DNA from: Phaeocystidibacter luteus
Lineage (GTDB): Bacteria > Bacteroidota > Bacteroidia > Flavobacteriales > Schleiferiaceae
Direction: 5' to 3'
Assembly (NCBI RefSeq): GCF_008933115.1
Contig: NZ_WBVO01000006.1
Location: forward strand, 124,001 to 188,000
DNA: 64,000 nt
Positions 7,188-15,957 of the stretch are shown here, in pieces (the first letter of the stretch is position 1; each line of letters begins with the position of its first letter). Both the position numbers and the translations under genes were made by a program. A model generated the notes under the pieces. It was not told the origin of the DNA. It saw only the letters and a program-made list of their open reading frames with translations, and ran no database searches.

Positions 7188-8891
7188 CTATTGAATTATG
7201 AGTCTGTGTGTTCTTTGTGAGTCTCGCTCTACAATTTGGATGAAATAGTTGCCGGAAGGCAGCTCCTCAACTTTGAGCTCCCAGCGGTCGCCTGTGTTCA
7301 TCATTTCAACTGCCAGTTTCCTCCCGAAAAGATCAGTTATTGAAATCAATGCATTTGCGCTAGCGATTACAAATGCTACATCCCTCGCGGGGTTTGGATA
7401 AATTGTCAATGTCTCTGCCAATGTATTCTCCGAAGTTGAAATCACACTGCAATTCAGGTTGACCGTCCGACCAAAAGTACATGTAGCATCTGCCGCACAT
7501 CGAGTTTGGACGTATATGGAACCTGCTACATCATTGGTCCCTAGTGCCCTACGCACCACTTGTGGAGCTAAACCGTAGTACATAATGTCGCTGCTATCAA
7601 TTACATGATTCAGTTGATGACCATGACCGAGCTCATGCACCACAACCGACTCGAAATCAAACTGACCTGGAATTGGTGCGCCAGAACCAAAATGGAAAGT
7701 CGTACCGTCATCTACAGTCATATCCAATTCTACAATGGCCTCCACTTCTGGCGTGCCGCACAGGAAGGTGTAGGACGCGCATTGACCCAATACTCCCATT
7801 GGCAGTTCATTTCCATTATCGAAGCGCACGACGTTTATTCCATCAACTACTGAGGAATCCGCCATTGTATTTCCGAGCACGCGCCAATTGACTTCGGAAT
7901 TGCACTTCCAAGTACTCATTGCACTCATAAAGTGAAATTGGGCTTGTGCATCGTTTGCAAAATCTTCATGCAAATGCCAAGAATAGCCACCAAGTGTGTT
8001 TTGGTCTATTAAGTTGGTAAGAACCGCATCTCCAAAAGACTCCCCATTACTTTGGGCAAAAGTGATGATGAGCGGTGTAGCCGTTTCTTGTGACACAGAA
8101 TCAGCACCGGTCACGCGTATAATCCCAGTACCCGCGTACGCTGGAACTTCTACTCTGATTTCGGTGTCGGTCCAGCTTAAAATTTGTGAAGCTAAGGCGG
8201 ACTGAAAAGTCACTCCTCCATCATCTGCCCATTTGAATTTAACCCTGCCTGGCGTCGACCCAAAGCTAGTTCCCGATATTGTCACAACGCTTTCAGTGCC
8301 AGCCGATATAGAAGCAGGAGAAAATGTAGGCGTTGCTTGAGAACTTGAAAATCTTTCTGCTGGTTGAAGATTTAGAGCTTCTATTTCGAAGTAAGTAAGC
8401 CCTAACGTTTCATGAATATCAAGATAGAAATTAGTTTCAATCCCCTCTGAACGATAAAACGGCCTTATGACAAGGTCGTTCTCAACATCGTAACGGTAAA
8501 ACCCTTGCTTATCACTTACTACGTCATAAGCTTCCATACCACCATCAAGGTTCGCCCGTGTTGGCTTCAGAAAGAAGAGTCCCTTATCTCCGTTGAGAAG
8601 CGAGAGTCTATCCGAAACACGTAGCGCCTCCTTCCCCACTCTTCCGCCAACGGTTGCAATCACAATATGTGATCTCGATTCTCCCATAAACACTTTTGAC
8701 ACCTTGACCGTGTGCAAGGTATAGATGTAGTTGTGCTGTATGTTCCAAACTGATTCAGATGAAATGACCTCTCCTTCAATTATGTTCGAACTGGCATCAA
8801 ACTGTTCAGACATGGAGACATGATACATCATTCCATGCTGACTGAACAGTGAAAATGGAAGTAGAAAAAGCGAGAAAATAAGAGGTTTCAT
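7188..8891 (-). CDS. Secreted zinc metalloprotease with IPT/TIG and type IX sorting domains
   Basis: A 567-residue secreted protease. Order of parts: signal peptide (1-18, ending SLFSQ); a region up to about 185 with no assigned domain; an IPT/TIG immunoglobulin-like domain (about 187-278, starting PTFSPASISAGTE); a metalloprotease domain with the zinc motif HELGHGHQLNH (419-429) and a following IMYYGL Met-turn; and a C-terminal type IX (Por) sorting domain from about 495 (LTIYPNPARDV ... SGNYFIQIV). The extended HExxHxxxxxH motif with Met-turn marks a metzincin, most like M43 or reprolysin-type enzymes. It should cross the outer membrane by the type IX system and be cleaved or anchored there. 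Substrate unknown. Confidence 0.88.
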   Translation of the reverse strand: MKPLIFSLFLLPFSLFSQHGMMYHVSMSEQFDASSNIIEGEVISSESVWNIQHNYIYTLHTVKVSKVFMGESRSHIVIATVGGRVGKEALRVSDRLSLLNGDKGLFFLKPTRANLDGGMEAYDVVSDKQGFYRYDVENDLVIRPFYRSEGIETNFYLDIHETLGLTYFEIEALNLQPAERFSSSQATPTFSPASISAGTESVVTISGTSFGSTPGRVKFKWADDGGVTFQSALASQILSWTDTEIRVEVPAYAGTGIIRVTGADSVSQETATPLIITFAQSNGESFGDAVLTNLIDQNTLGGYSWHLHEDFANDAQAQFHFMSAMSTWKCNSEVNWRVLGNTMADSSVVDGINVVRFDNGNELPMGVLGQCASYTFLCGTPEVEAIVELDMTVDDGTTFHFGSGAPIPGQFDFESVVVHELGHGHQLNHVIDSSDIMYYGLAPQVVRRALGTNDVAGSIYVQTRCAADATCTFGRTVNLNCSVISTSENTLAETLTIYPNPARDVAFVIASANALISITDLFGRKLAVEMMNTGDRWELKVEELPSGNYFIQIVERDSQRTHRLIIQ

Positions 8892-9007
8892 AACTGGTTG
8901 GTGTTAGTGCAGAATAAGTTACGACCTTGGCATGAGTTCTCAAAATAATTCATTGTGAGTGAACAATATGGAATGTTCGCGCTTATGAATGTTCAATTCT
9001 ACCCATA

Positions 9008-9538
9008 ATGAAATCATTGGCTATCACCCTCTCAGCACTTATGTTCACTTCTACTTCATTTGTATTCAACTTCACCCCTGAATCCAGCATCGACTCTTGG
9101 CGCGTCGTAGATGACGTAGTCATGGGTTGACGATCGGCCGGAAACTTCGAACTTTCGGATGAGGGACACGGGAAGTTCTATGGCGAGGTGTCGACAGAAA
9201 ACAACGGTGGTTTTTCATCCGTGAGATTTAATACTGAAGCAATTTCGGTTGAAGGATTCACCAAGGTTGCGATTCGATTGCGCGGTGATGGTAAGGACTA
9301 TCAGTTCCGTTTGAAGCATGTTGCACGCGACTATCAATCGTACATCACGACGTTCAGCACCGATGGGGAGTGGCAAACGATTGAAATCGAATTGAGCGAT
9401 CTCTACCCTTCCTTCCGAGGTCGAAAACTCGATATGCCGAACTTCGAGTTTGAAAGTTTTGAGGAAGCGGCCTTCCTAATCGCCAACAAGCGAAATGAAC
9501 GCTTTGAACTTTTGATTGATTGGATTGAGTTGAGGTAG
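9008..9538 (+). pseudogene. CIA30 family protein interrupted by in-frame TGA
   Basis: A full-length CIA30 (complex I intermediate-associated protein 30, NADH:ubiquinone oxidoreductase assembly-like) frame begins with a signal-like segment at ATG 9008 and runs to 9538. It is broken by one TGA at 9128-9130. The stop falls inside the family signature: WRVVDDVVMG-stop-RSAGNFEL, where relatives have MGGRSxGxF, so a single GGA-to-TGA change explains it. Everything downstream stays in frame and conserved (the GGFSSVRF strand, DGKDYQFRLK, WQTIEIEL). The frame from 9188 is therefore not a gene of its own. It is either a fresh pseudogene or a sequencing error. Confidence 0.85.
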
Positions 9539-9561
9539 GGATTATTGAGTAATTTGGATGT

Positions 9562-10305
9562 ATGAATCGCCCTCTCAGCATCCCTTCATTCGAAAAAGAA
9601 GTTCAGCTCGAACCTCTTCATGATCTTGGTTATCAAATCATTCCTAGCCTGTATTCAGAATCTGAAGTAGAGAGGATAGCCGAGTCCATAGATGAATTCG
9701 CAACCGATGTCCATAACCAATCCCGATCGAGTGAACTTTTTTCCGTTCGGTCTTTGTTGGTTCAGTTTCCAGAGCTCCAATCCCTTTTGTTTAATCAGAA
9801 CTTGACTCGCATTCTGGAGTCTCATTTTGAAGGCAATTACTTTCTCTCAAAATCTATATACTTCGACAAACCCAGTGCTTCTAACTGGTTTGTAGCTTAT
9901 CATCAAGATTTGAGTATTTCGGTCGATCGAAAAACGGATGTGCGTGGTTATTCAAATTGGACGCAAAAGCATGGTCTTTATGGAGTACAGCCTCCTTTGC
10001 AAATCGTAGGTAAGACATTAACAGTTCGTATTCACTTGGATGACACGAACGCTGAGAATGGTGCTTTGCGAGTGATTCAAAGATCTCATAAACAAGGAAT
10101 CGTCAGGGTGGCTCAAAAACAATGGAATCCTGCAGATGAGGTGATTTGTGCTGTACGTCGCGGAGGTGCAATGTTGATGAAACCACTCACGCTACACGCA
10201 TCTAGTCGCACAACTAATGGTCGGAGACGAAGAGTAATTCACTTGGAGTTTTGTGATGAAGAGCTGGAACAGCCCCTTAGATGGATGGAGAGAATCGACT
10301 TATGA
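9562..10305 (+). CDS. Phytanoyl-CoA dioxygenase (PhyH) family protein
   Basis: A 247-residue cytoplasmic Fe(II)/2-oxoglutarate-dependent oxygenase of the PhyH family. The iron ligands are visible as HQD (His114, Asp116) and a distal His in LTLHASS (His212). The 2-oxoglutarate-binding Arg lies in the following RRRRVIH. ENGALRVIQRSHK is the typical strand region between them. Such enzymes hydroxylate small molecules or lipids; the substrate here cannot be read from sequence. The stop overlaps the next gene's start by four bases (ATGA), so the two are translationally coupled. Confidence 0.9.
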   Translation: MNRPLSIPSFEKEVQLEPLHDLGYQIIPSLYSESEVERIAESIDEFATDVHNQSRSSELFSVRSLLVQFPELQSLLFNQNLTRILESHFEGNYFLSKSIYFDKPSASNWFVAYHQDLSISVDRKTDVRGYSNWTQKHGLYGVQPPLQIVGKTLTVRIHLDDTNAENGALRVIQRSHKQGIVRVAQKQWNPADEVICAVRRGGAMLMKPLTLHASSRTTNGRRRRVIHLEFCDEELEQPLRWMERIDL

Positions 10306-11093
10306 AAGATTACAGAAGTGAAATCTTGTCGGAATTAGATTCAGCTTTCATAGCAGAGTCTGGACTATTCTTTCCGGATAAAAAGTCAAATACAGTTGCC
10401 TACCATTTCTTTCCTGATTTAGAAGACGGATACAAACAGATAGCCGGAAGTAAGATTCACCTTTACGGGTCAGGACGTCTTTGGGCAATAGTTTTTGAAA
10501 CGAATGGCTATCACACTAGGCAAGGCGAAGCAATATCTTCCCTATGCTACTTTGGCAACTGCTTTAGACTGGAGAAATCTGAGGCGGCTGGAAGTAAGTA
10601 TATCTCAAACCTATATCAGCATACACTAATATCCGAGGAAGAGCTACAAAGGATTGAGCTTCAAATAGGTGATGAAGATGAAGCATTTGAGCGGATTGAC
10701 CCGAGAACGACATCTGTTTTCGTAAATGGGCAATACGTGCCATTTGAATCTAACAGGAAAAAGTACGTTGAACTGGGCATAGAGCCTACAGAAGATAATC
10801 CGAGTGGATGGATCGAATTTGGTGAGTTCGTGAGGTTCTTACATGAAACAAATCCCATTATTCTCGAACTATCTGACTCTATTATTGAGGAGCCTTTTGA
10901 GGTCCCATTAAACAAAATACTAACTCTAGATAAGTTTCACTATCGTTCTATTTACGACAAGAGTGTAAGCCCAAGTGAACAAGAAATGTATCAGATGATT
11001 GCTGATGTGTTAGTATCTGGTGACGAGAATGCATGGTCACCAACATCAGAAGCAAATAATGATTGGAGGAATTGGGAGTCGGGAATGCTATAG
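10302..11093 (+). CDS. Hypothetical protein, possibly DUF7003-like
   Basis: A 263-residue soluble protein coupled to the PhyH gene by an ATGA overlap; the frame continues upstream to 10281, but ATG 10302 is the natural start. The N-terminus (DYRSEILSELDSAFI..., then YHFFPDLEDGYKQIAGSKIHLY) recalls proteins called DUF7003 in Bacteroidota, but I cannot confirm that. It contains aromatic-rich strands and acidic helices, with no signal peptide or membrane segment. Function unknown. Confidence 0.68.
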   Translation: MKDYRSEILSELDSAFIAESGLFFPDKKSNTVAYHFFPDLEDGYKQIAGSKIHLYGSGRLWAIVFETNGYHTRQGEAISSLCYFGNCFRLEKSEAAGSKYISNLYQHTLISEEELQRIELQIGDEDEAFERIDPRTTSVFVNGQYVPFESNRKKYVELGIEPTEDNPSGWIEFGEFVRFLHETNPIILELSDSIIEEPFEVPLNKILTLDKFHYRSIYDKSVSPSEQEMYQMIADVLVSGDENAWSPTSEANNDWRNWESGML

Positions 11094-11140
11094 ATATATG
11101 ATTTTGCTGAGTTGGAAGCACACTGCCTAGTAGTCTCCCA

Positions 11141-11350
11141 CTAAGGGGCGTTACCCCTCTCCCCGGTCTCAAGTTCGCCATTTCGAAGCCAACTTCTTGA
11201 ATCTCACTCACCCATTTTCGTGAACCGTTTGAAAACGCAAGTACACGTTTAACCCACGACTGAGGTCGGAGGGAATTCGGAACTTTAGAGTGGGGATAGC
11301 GGGAGCTAACCCCGGGTGGAACCAGGCCAAGCCAAAATCGCCTCTCGATT
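11141..11350. repeat. Dispersed ~210-bp element, copy 1
   Basis: First of two copies of a non-coding element; the other is at 15633-15860. Shared blocks in the same order are CTAAGGGGCGTTACCCCTCT with the following CCCCGGTCTCAAGTTC, then TTTTCGTGAA-CGTTTGAAAACG, CACGACT-AGGTCGG, and GAACTT-AGAGTGGGG-AGCGGGAGCT-CCCCGGG. The first block and the last block are partly reverse complementary (CTCAAGTTC against GAACTTGAG), so the unit can fold into one long stem. It fills most of the 348-bp gap before the gene at 11442, which holds no supportable gene. Confidence 0.75.
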
Positions 11351-11441
11351 CAGTACGCCCAGCATCATTCCCATCTTCAGCAATAATCATCTAACTTTAT
11401 ACTCGATCGAATAAACGATTCCTCTACAACTCTCTTTCCAA

Positions 11442-11786
11442 TTGAAAAAACTATTCCTTGATGATATCCGTACCATAGAAATGGTCTATCCAAAATCTAT
11501 GGAGACTGAGTTTGATATCGTTCGAACATACGACGACTTCGTTCATTACATTACTGAGAATGGGCTACCAGAGTTTATCAGTTTTGATAACGATCTGGGG
11601 TTAGATAAAAACGAAGAAGTAGCACCAGACGGATATGCCGCTGCAAAGTGGTTAGTTTATGAATCTGGATTAGATTTAAGAAAACTGAAATTCCACGTTC
11701 ATTCGGCGAATCCAGTAGCCGCAAAGCAAATTGAAGGATTACTGACAAACTACATCAATCACTTGAACTCGAACACTGACTTCTAA
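11442..11786 (+). CDS. Cyclic-phosphate-processing receiver-like domain protein
   Basis: A single-domain 114-residue protein starting at TTG. It opens with KKLFLDDIR and continues with a DFVHYI helix, an FISFDNDLG strand and loop, an APDGYAAAKWLV helix and a LKFHVHSANP strand. This is the layout of the receiver-like domain described as a cyclic-phosphate-processing receiver (cREC_REC). That family keeps the acidic pocket of response regulators but is predicted to act on nucleotide or RNA phosphate ends; the prediction has little experimental support. It is separated by eight bases from the lipoprotein gene at 11795. Confidence 0.82.
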   Translation: MKKLFLDDIRTIEMVYPKSMETEFDIVRTYDDFVHYITENGLPEFISFDNDLGLDKNEEVAPDGYAAAKWLVYESGLDLRKLKFHVHSANPVAAKQIEGLLTNYINHLNSNTDF

Positions 11787-11794
11787 AAATCATC

Positions 11795-12763
11795 ATGAAG
11801 AACCTCATTCACTTACTCTTATTGTTGATCCTTTTGACTAGCTGCTCGAAGTCAAAACAGCTAGACGGAGTTTGGATTGCGGACTACGTGAACTTTGAAG
11901 GTGAGAATCAGGACAGGACTCTAGCAGATAAGCGCCTAATTCACTTCACGGATAGTGTTTATTATGATGTGCGAATTTCAAATCCTGATATAAGTGAACA
12001 TGGAGAGTTCTACGCCTATAAATTTGATTTAGTACTTCATGAGAACAAACTTATTCGTGACGATGACACCCTTGAAATCACACAGAACGGCGATACTTTG
12101 ATCATAAAATGGGAAGACGTGTCAATTGGCTTTCATCGATTAAATGAACGGTATAAAAACTTAGAAGTTGCGTATTCTGACTTTATCGGCTCATGGTATC
12201 TCGACGGTGAAAGTGTTCAAGACTCACTTGACTTCATAAGCGATTCGGTAGTAATAATCACCGGTGATATGGGTCGATTCTCTCTACCTCTAGAATGGGA
12301 TTTGCTCAATTATGAAGGATTCAAGTTCCTGCACATACATGCGTCGTCCTTACCACTCTTCAGCTTAGAGTCTATTCATCGTGACTCTAGTGTGTTATCA
12401 GCTGGTTTCGATCTGGTTAATCCATTTACGCTGAGACCAACAACCACATCAAGAACAAAAAGTCAATTCATGGGAAAGTGGGCATTGGTTGAAGAAAATG
12501 ATTCGACAAACCTTATGTCTAACTCACATATGGATGGAACCAACGAGATTAGCTATTTGCAATTTGATTCGCTTGAATTGGAACAACACTATGAAGGTGA
12601 GTTGTATCGAACCGATTGGTTCTTAACTGGTGATGGTAAGAAATTGTACTTTGACCATCGTCCTTTGTCGCATATACCTTGGGAGGTAGAAGAATTAACC
12701 GACAGCACACTCGTCTTAATTGGCGATGATCATCGGTTGAGGTATGCTAGATTAACCGAGTAA
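11795..12763 (+). CDS. Hypothetical lipoprotein, paralogue of 15958-16935
   Basis: A 322-residue lipoprotein with the lipobox LLTSCSKS after a hydrophobic leader. The mature part consists of about three repeats of a small beta-rich module, each with a G-x-W start (DGVWIADY, IGSWYLDG, MGKWALVE) and a D-x-x-F/L-D strand pattern, which recalls lipocalin-like DUF4488-type envelope proteins. It is clearly related along its length to the lipoprotein at 15958-16935 (shared GVW, VGFH, KNVEV, DFIG, DYAGYKFL-type segments). Function unknown. The Blc lipocalin gene follows on the same strand. Confidence 0.75.
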   Translation: MKNLIHLLLLLILLTSCSKSKQLDGVWIADYVNFEGENQDRTLADKRLIHFTDSVYYDVRISNPDISEHGEFYAYKFDLVLHENKLIRDDDTLEITQNGDTLIIKWEDVSIGFHRLNERYKNLEVAYSDFIGSWYLDGESVQDSLDFISDSVVIITGDMGRFSLPLEWDLLNYEGFKFLHIHASSLPLFSLESIHRDSSVLSAGFDLVNPFTLRPTTTSRTKSQFMGKWALVEENDSTNLMSNSHMDGTNEISYLQFDSLELEQHYEGELYRTDWFLTGDGKKLYFDHRPLSHIPWEVEELTDSTLVLIGDDHRLRYARLTE

Positions 12764-12784
12764 TCACTTCGAAGACATCCCCTA

Positions 12785-13309
12785 ATGAATACCTATTTAT
12801 CAAAAATCCTCACCTCTCTCCTACTCATCCTCGCTATTGGATGCGCCTCCGTTCCTGAAGGAGTTGAACCCGTAACTCCTTTCAACAAAGCAAAATATCT
12901 CGGTAAGTGGTACGAAATTGCTCGATTCGATTCTCGCTTCGAAAGAGATTTAATCAATACAACTGCAGAATATGCTTTGCGGGAGGATGGTTCCATCTCC
13001 GTAACCAATCGCGGTTTTAATACCGTAGATGAAGATTGGGAGTCCGTAACCGGCAAAGCCAAGTTTGTTGGTAATGAAGATGTTGCCCAACTCAAGGTCT
13101 CGTTTTTTGGTCCGTTCTATTCAGGGTACAACGTGATTGCCCTCGATGCCGACTATCAGTACGCGCTGGTTTGCGGCGGAGATCTTGATTACCTCTGGAT
13201 TCTATCCCGCACTAAAAACATACCCGAAAACATCAAGACTGAGTATTTGTCCATCGCAGATTCATTGGGATTCAAGACAGAGAATTTGATTTGGGTGAAG
13301 CAGGATTAA
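12785..13309 (+). CDS. blc: Outer-membrane lipocalin (Blc family)
   Basis: A 174-residue bacterial lipocalin. A lipobox AIGCAS gives outer-membrane anchoring. The lipocalin motifs are present: GKWYEIARFDSRFER (first strand, Gly-x-Trp), VTNRGFN, VTGKAKFVG, a VSFFGPFYSGYNVIALD stretch and the YALVCGGDLDYLWILSR strand that closes the barrel. Blc proteins bind fatty acids or lysophospholipids and are linked to envelope stress and membrane repair. The length is normal for the family. It follows another lipoprotein by 21 bases. Confidence 0.95.
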   Translation: MNTYLSKILTSLLLILAIGCASVPEGVEPVTPFNKAKYLGKWYEIARFDSRFERDLINTTAEYALREDGSISVTNRGFNTVDEDWESVTGKAKFVGNEDVAQLKVSFFGPFYSGYNVIALDADYQYALVCGGDLDYLWILSRTKNIPENIKTEYLSIADSLGFKTENLIWVKQD

Positions 13310-13519
13310 CCTCAACTGAGAAGGCTAATTTGACGATAATCGGAACCAAATCCGTCAAAATCGGTCGATTTTACCCCTTTTTTGGTACCTTCTTTTACGA
13401 TTTGCGGTTAATCGTCGCAATCGAACCACTAAAGGCGTAATTGTCTGATTTCGTATAATATCGCCCTCATGTTCCTTCAACATTGCCTTATTTCGTTCGA
13501 GACCTAAAAGTGAAACGGC

Positions 13520-15511
13520 ATGAAAACAAATGTGACTCTCCTATCAGCTTCTGCAAAAGCGATTGTGCTTATCAGCGGACTACTCATCCTTACTACTTCT
13601 TGTAAGAAGGATGATCCTGAACCACATCCTAGTCCAGCAAACATGGAATTGGGAAGTGCCGTCCTCCCTACTTCTTTCAACTTTAATACATACCAAGAGG
13701 TGTCGATGAACTTTACGGGTGTTGCTAACACTACGTACAAAGTTTATGGTCGCTATAACGATGAGCAGGAACTAATTGGAAAGTTCGGATCTGCCAGCAC
13801 TACGGCGCTGAAAGACATTACAATCTCTAGTTCGTTCGACCGATTATTCGTGGAAGCGTATTCAACATTGGGAAAGGAGACCTACGAATTCAGCCTTAAT
13901 CATTTTAGCAATAACCTCACTTTTGATTTTTCGAAATCGGGTAAAACAAGTTTCAAATCGGGTGGAGCACCCGTAAACGTGTTATACGCCATGAACAGCA
14001 ACAAAGATTTCTTTGTGGTGAGTTCATTGGATTATACACATGAAGTGTTGCCTGACCTCATCGCCGGAACAATTGCCTGTGCGGCCGATACTGTGAATGA
14101 TGTGGTCTACTACCACAGCAACGGGAACATGTATCAGTATGACATTCTCAATCAGACACATACACTTGCCTACACAAACGCGAATCCTTTCGGAAGCGGG
14201 AACTTTCCAAGAATGGAATACGACCACGTGAGTGAGCATTTGTTCTTGTCGAATGGCTCAACCTCCATCAAAGAAGTTGATCCAACCAATGGAAGCGTAA
14301 TTGCTACCTACACAATTTCGGGATTGGTAAATGGCAGTGGCGGCGGAGACCTTGCATTTCCAGCGAATGGCAATCGATATCTAGCCTGCTTCTCAGGATT
14401 GTATCAATTGAATTTCACCGCAGGTAGCTCAACGGTTCAGGCGACGAGAATTAGCGCCGAAAACATGCCCTACCAGCTTACCTCTGCGGGCTACGATCGT
14501 GAAGGATTCATTTATGCCTGCACGAACGACAATGAAAGCAAAATGCTCAAAATGGATCCGAACGATGGATCGTACGTTGTGGTGAAGACCTTCCCAACTC
14601 GCATTAATGACCTTGGCTCGGTGATCAGCATGAGCAACTCGCTGTGCACGGGCGATACGGATAACGATGGTGTATGTGATGAGTTGGACGATTTCCCAAC
14701 TGATTCTACGGTGGCCTATGCGACCTACACTCCATCTGAACTCGGAGCTGGAACGTATGCTTTCGAAGACCTTTGGCCTGCCATTGGCGACTATGATTTT
14801 AACGATTTGGTGGTGAGCTATAAGTACATCCAAATGAGAAACCAAGATGATGAGTTGGTGAAAATCCAGGCGGTCTTCCGTGTTAAAGCGGTCGGTGCAT
14901 CTTATCAGAATGGATTTGGCTTCCAGCTTGACCTTCCAGCGGCAGATATTAAGTCGGTAACTGGATACGTGCACGATCAGGGCATTGTGATTATGGATAG
15001 TAAAGGCCTGGAAACGGGTCAGAGTAAATCGACCATCATTGTATTTGAGAACGCATTTGACGTTATTCCACATGTGGGAGGTCCTTATATCAACACAGAC
15101 CCTACCTACCCTGTGAGTACGGGCGAGGAGATTGTTATTGAGATTGAATTGAATTCAGCCTTGAACATCTCGGTAATTCCAGAAAACCCGTTCATTTTCG
15201 TGAATGGAGTTCGAAGTCATGAAATTCACATGGCGGACGGCGAACCTACTGATCTTATGGACATGACTTTGTTTGGTCAAGGTGGCGATGATTCAGATCC
15301 GGAAAGCGATCGTTATTTCAGAGATGAGCGCAACGTTCCTTGGGGAATTGACATCAGCCATACTTTCCGTTATCCGATTGAGAAAAGTCGCGTTGACCAA
15401 GGCTATAACCATTTCATTGATTGGGGAATGGCATCGGGAAGCGCCTATCCGGACTGGTACAAGGACAATTCGGGATATAGAAATACGAGTGTGCTGTTCT
15501 TGAACAACTAA
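13520..15511 (+). CDS. LruC domain-containing lipoprotein
   Basis: A 663-residue envelope lipoprotein. The signal peptide ends in the lipobox LTTSCKKD. Residues about 150-370 look like a beta-propeller of surface type (repeated strands with VIATYTISG, FIYACTNDN). A thrombospondin type 3 calcium loop follows at about 378-393 (DTDNDGVCDELDDFPTDS). The C-terminal half is the LruC domain (DUF4842), recognised by EDLWPAIGDYDFNDLVVSY at about 415-433 and an ending with WGIDISHTFRYPIEK and HFIDWG. LruC proteins are found in Leptospira, Vibrio and Bacteroidota; their role is unclear. The ATG gives the intact lipoprotein leader. Confidence 0.9.
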   Translation: MKTNVTLLSASAKAIVLISGLLILTTSCKKDDPEPHPSPANMELGSAVLPTSFNFNTYQEVSMNFTGVANTTYKVYGRYNDEQELIGKFGSASTTALKDITISSSFDRLFVEAYSTLGKETYEFSLNHFSNNLTFDFSKSGKTSFKSGGAPVNVLYAMNSNKDFFVVSSLDYTHEVLPDLIAGTIACAADTVNDVVYYHSNGNMYQYDILNQTHTLAYTNANPFGSGNFPRMEYDHVSEHLFLSNGSTSIKEVDPTNGSVIATYTISGLVNGSGGGDLAFPANGNRYLACFSGLYQLNFTAGSSTVQATRISAENMPYQLTSAGYDREGFIYACTNDNESKMLKMDPNDGSYVVVKTFPTRINDLGSVISMSNSLCTGDTDNDGVCDELDDFPTDSTVAYATYTPSELGAGTYAFEDLWPAIGDYDFNDLVVSYKYIQMRNQDDELVKIQAVFRVKAVGASYQNGFGFQLDLPAADIKSVTGYVHDQGIVIMDSKGLETGQSKSTIIVFENAFDVIPHVGGPYINTDPTYPVSTGEEIVIEIELNSALNISVIPENPFIFVNGVRSHEIHMADGEPTDLMDMTLFGQGGDDSDPESDRYFRDERNVPWGIDISHTFRYPIEKSRVDQGYNHFIDWGMASGSAYPDWYKDNSGYRNTSVLFLNN

Positions 15512-15632
15512 GGGATTTGGAAGTCCAAGAAAGGGATGTGAATTGAATAAACGACTGGAGCGGGAGTTTCGGAGCTTTGGAAGCTTCGAGCTTCGCGGGC
15601 TTTGACAGCTCGGGAAGCCGTGGCTTCTTGCT

Positions 15633-15860
15633 CTAAGGGGCGTTACCCCTCTCCCCGGTCTCAAGTTCGTCAATAAGAATCTGAACTTCGGAATCTCAAG
15701 CACTCAATTTCAGCCTTCAATTTCGTGAAGCGTTTGAAAACGTATGTAAACGTAAAACTCACGACTTAGGTCGGCGAAAGTTCAGAACTTGAGAGTGGGG
15801 TCAGCGGGAGCTGCCCCGGGGGCGGAACGGCCAAACCAAAGGAGCGGTCTCCCTCCCAAT
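15633..15860. repeat. Dispersed ~220-bp element, copy 2
   Basis: Second copy of the element at 11141-11350, same orientation and block order. Its ends pair well: CTCCCCGGTCTCAAGTTC against GAACTTGAGAGTGGGG. The adjoining stretch 15570-15632 is itself full of small palindromes around AAGCTTCGAGCTTCG and GAAGCCGTGGCTTC. Together they occupy the 446-bp gap after the LruC gene, which holds no supportable gene. Confidence 0.75.
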
Positions 15861-15957
15861 TCTAAGACTCCCCCTCACCCACTCCAACCTCCATCAACCA
15901 TTACTCACACTCCATTTTCTAGTATCTTTAGTGACCTTTTGAATTAAGTCACTAGCT

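Noticed and set aside
9188-9538. Separate 116-codon gene
   Set aside because: It is the downstream part of the CIA30 frame after the in-frame TGA at 9128.
14429-15073. 214-codon minus-strand frame
   Set aside because: Lies fully inside the LruC gene on the opposite strand and lacks any recognisable domain.
11141-15860. Integron cassette array explaining the small hypothetical genes and repeats
   Set aside because: Only two copies, 4.5 kb apart, no attC core sites and no integron integrase.
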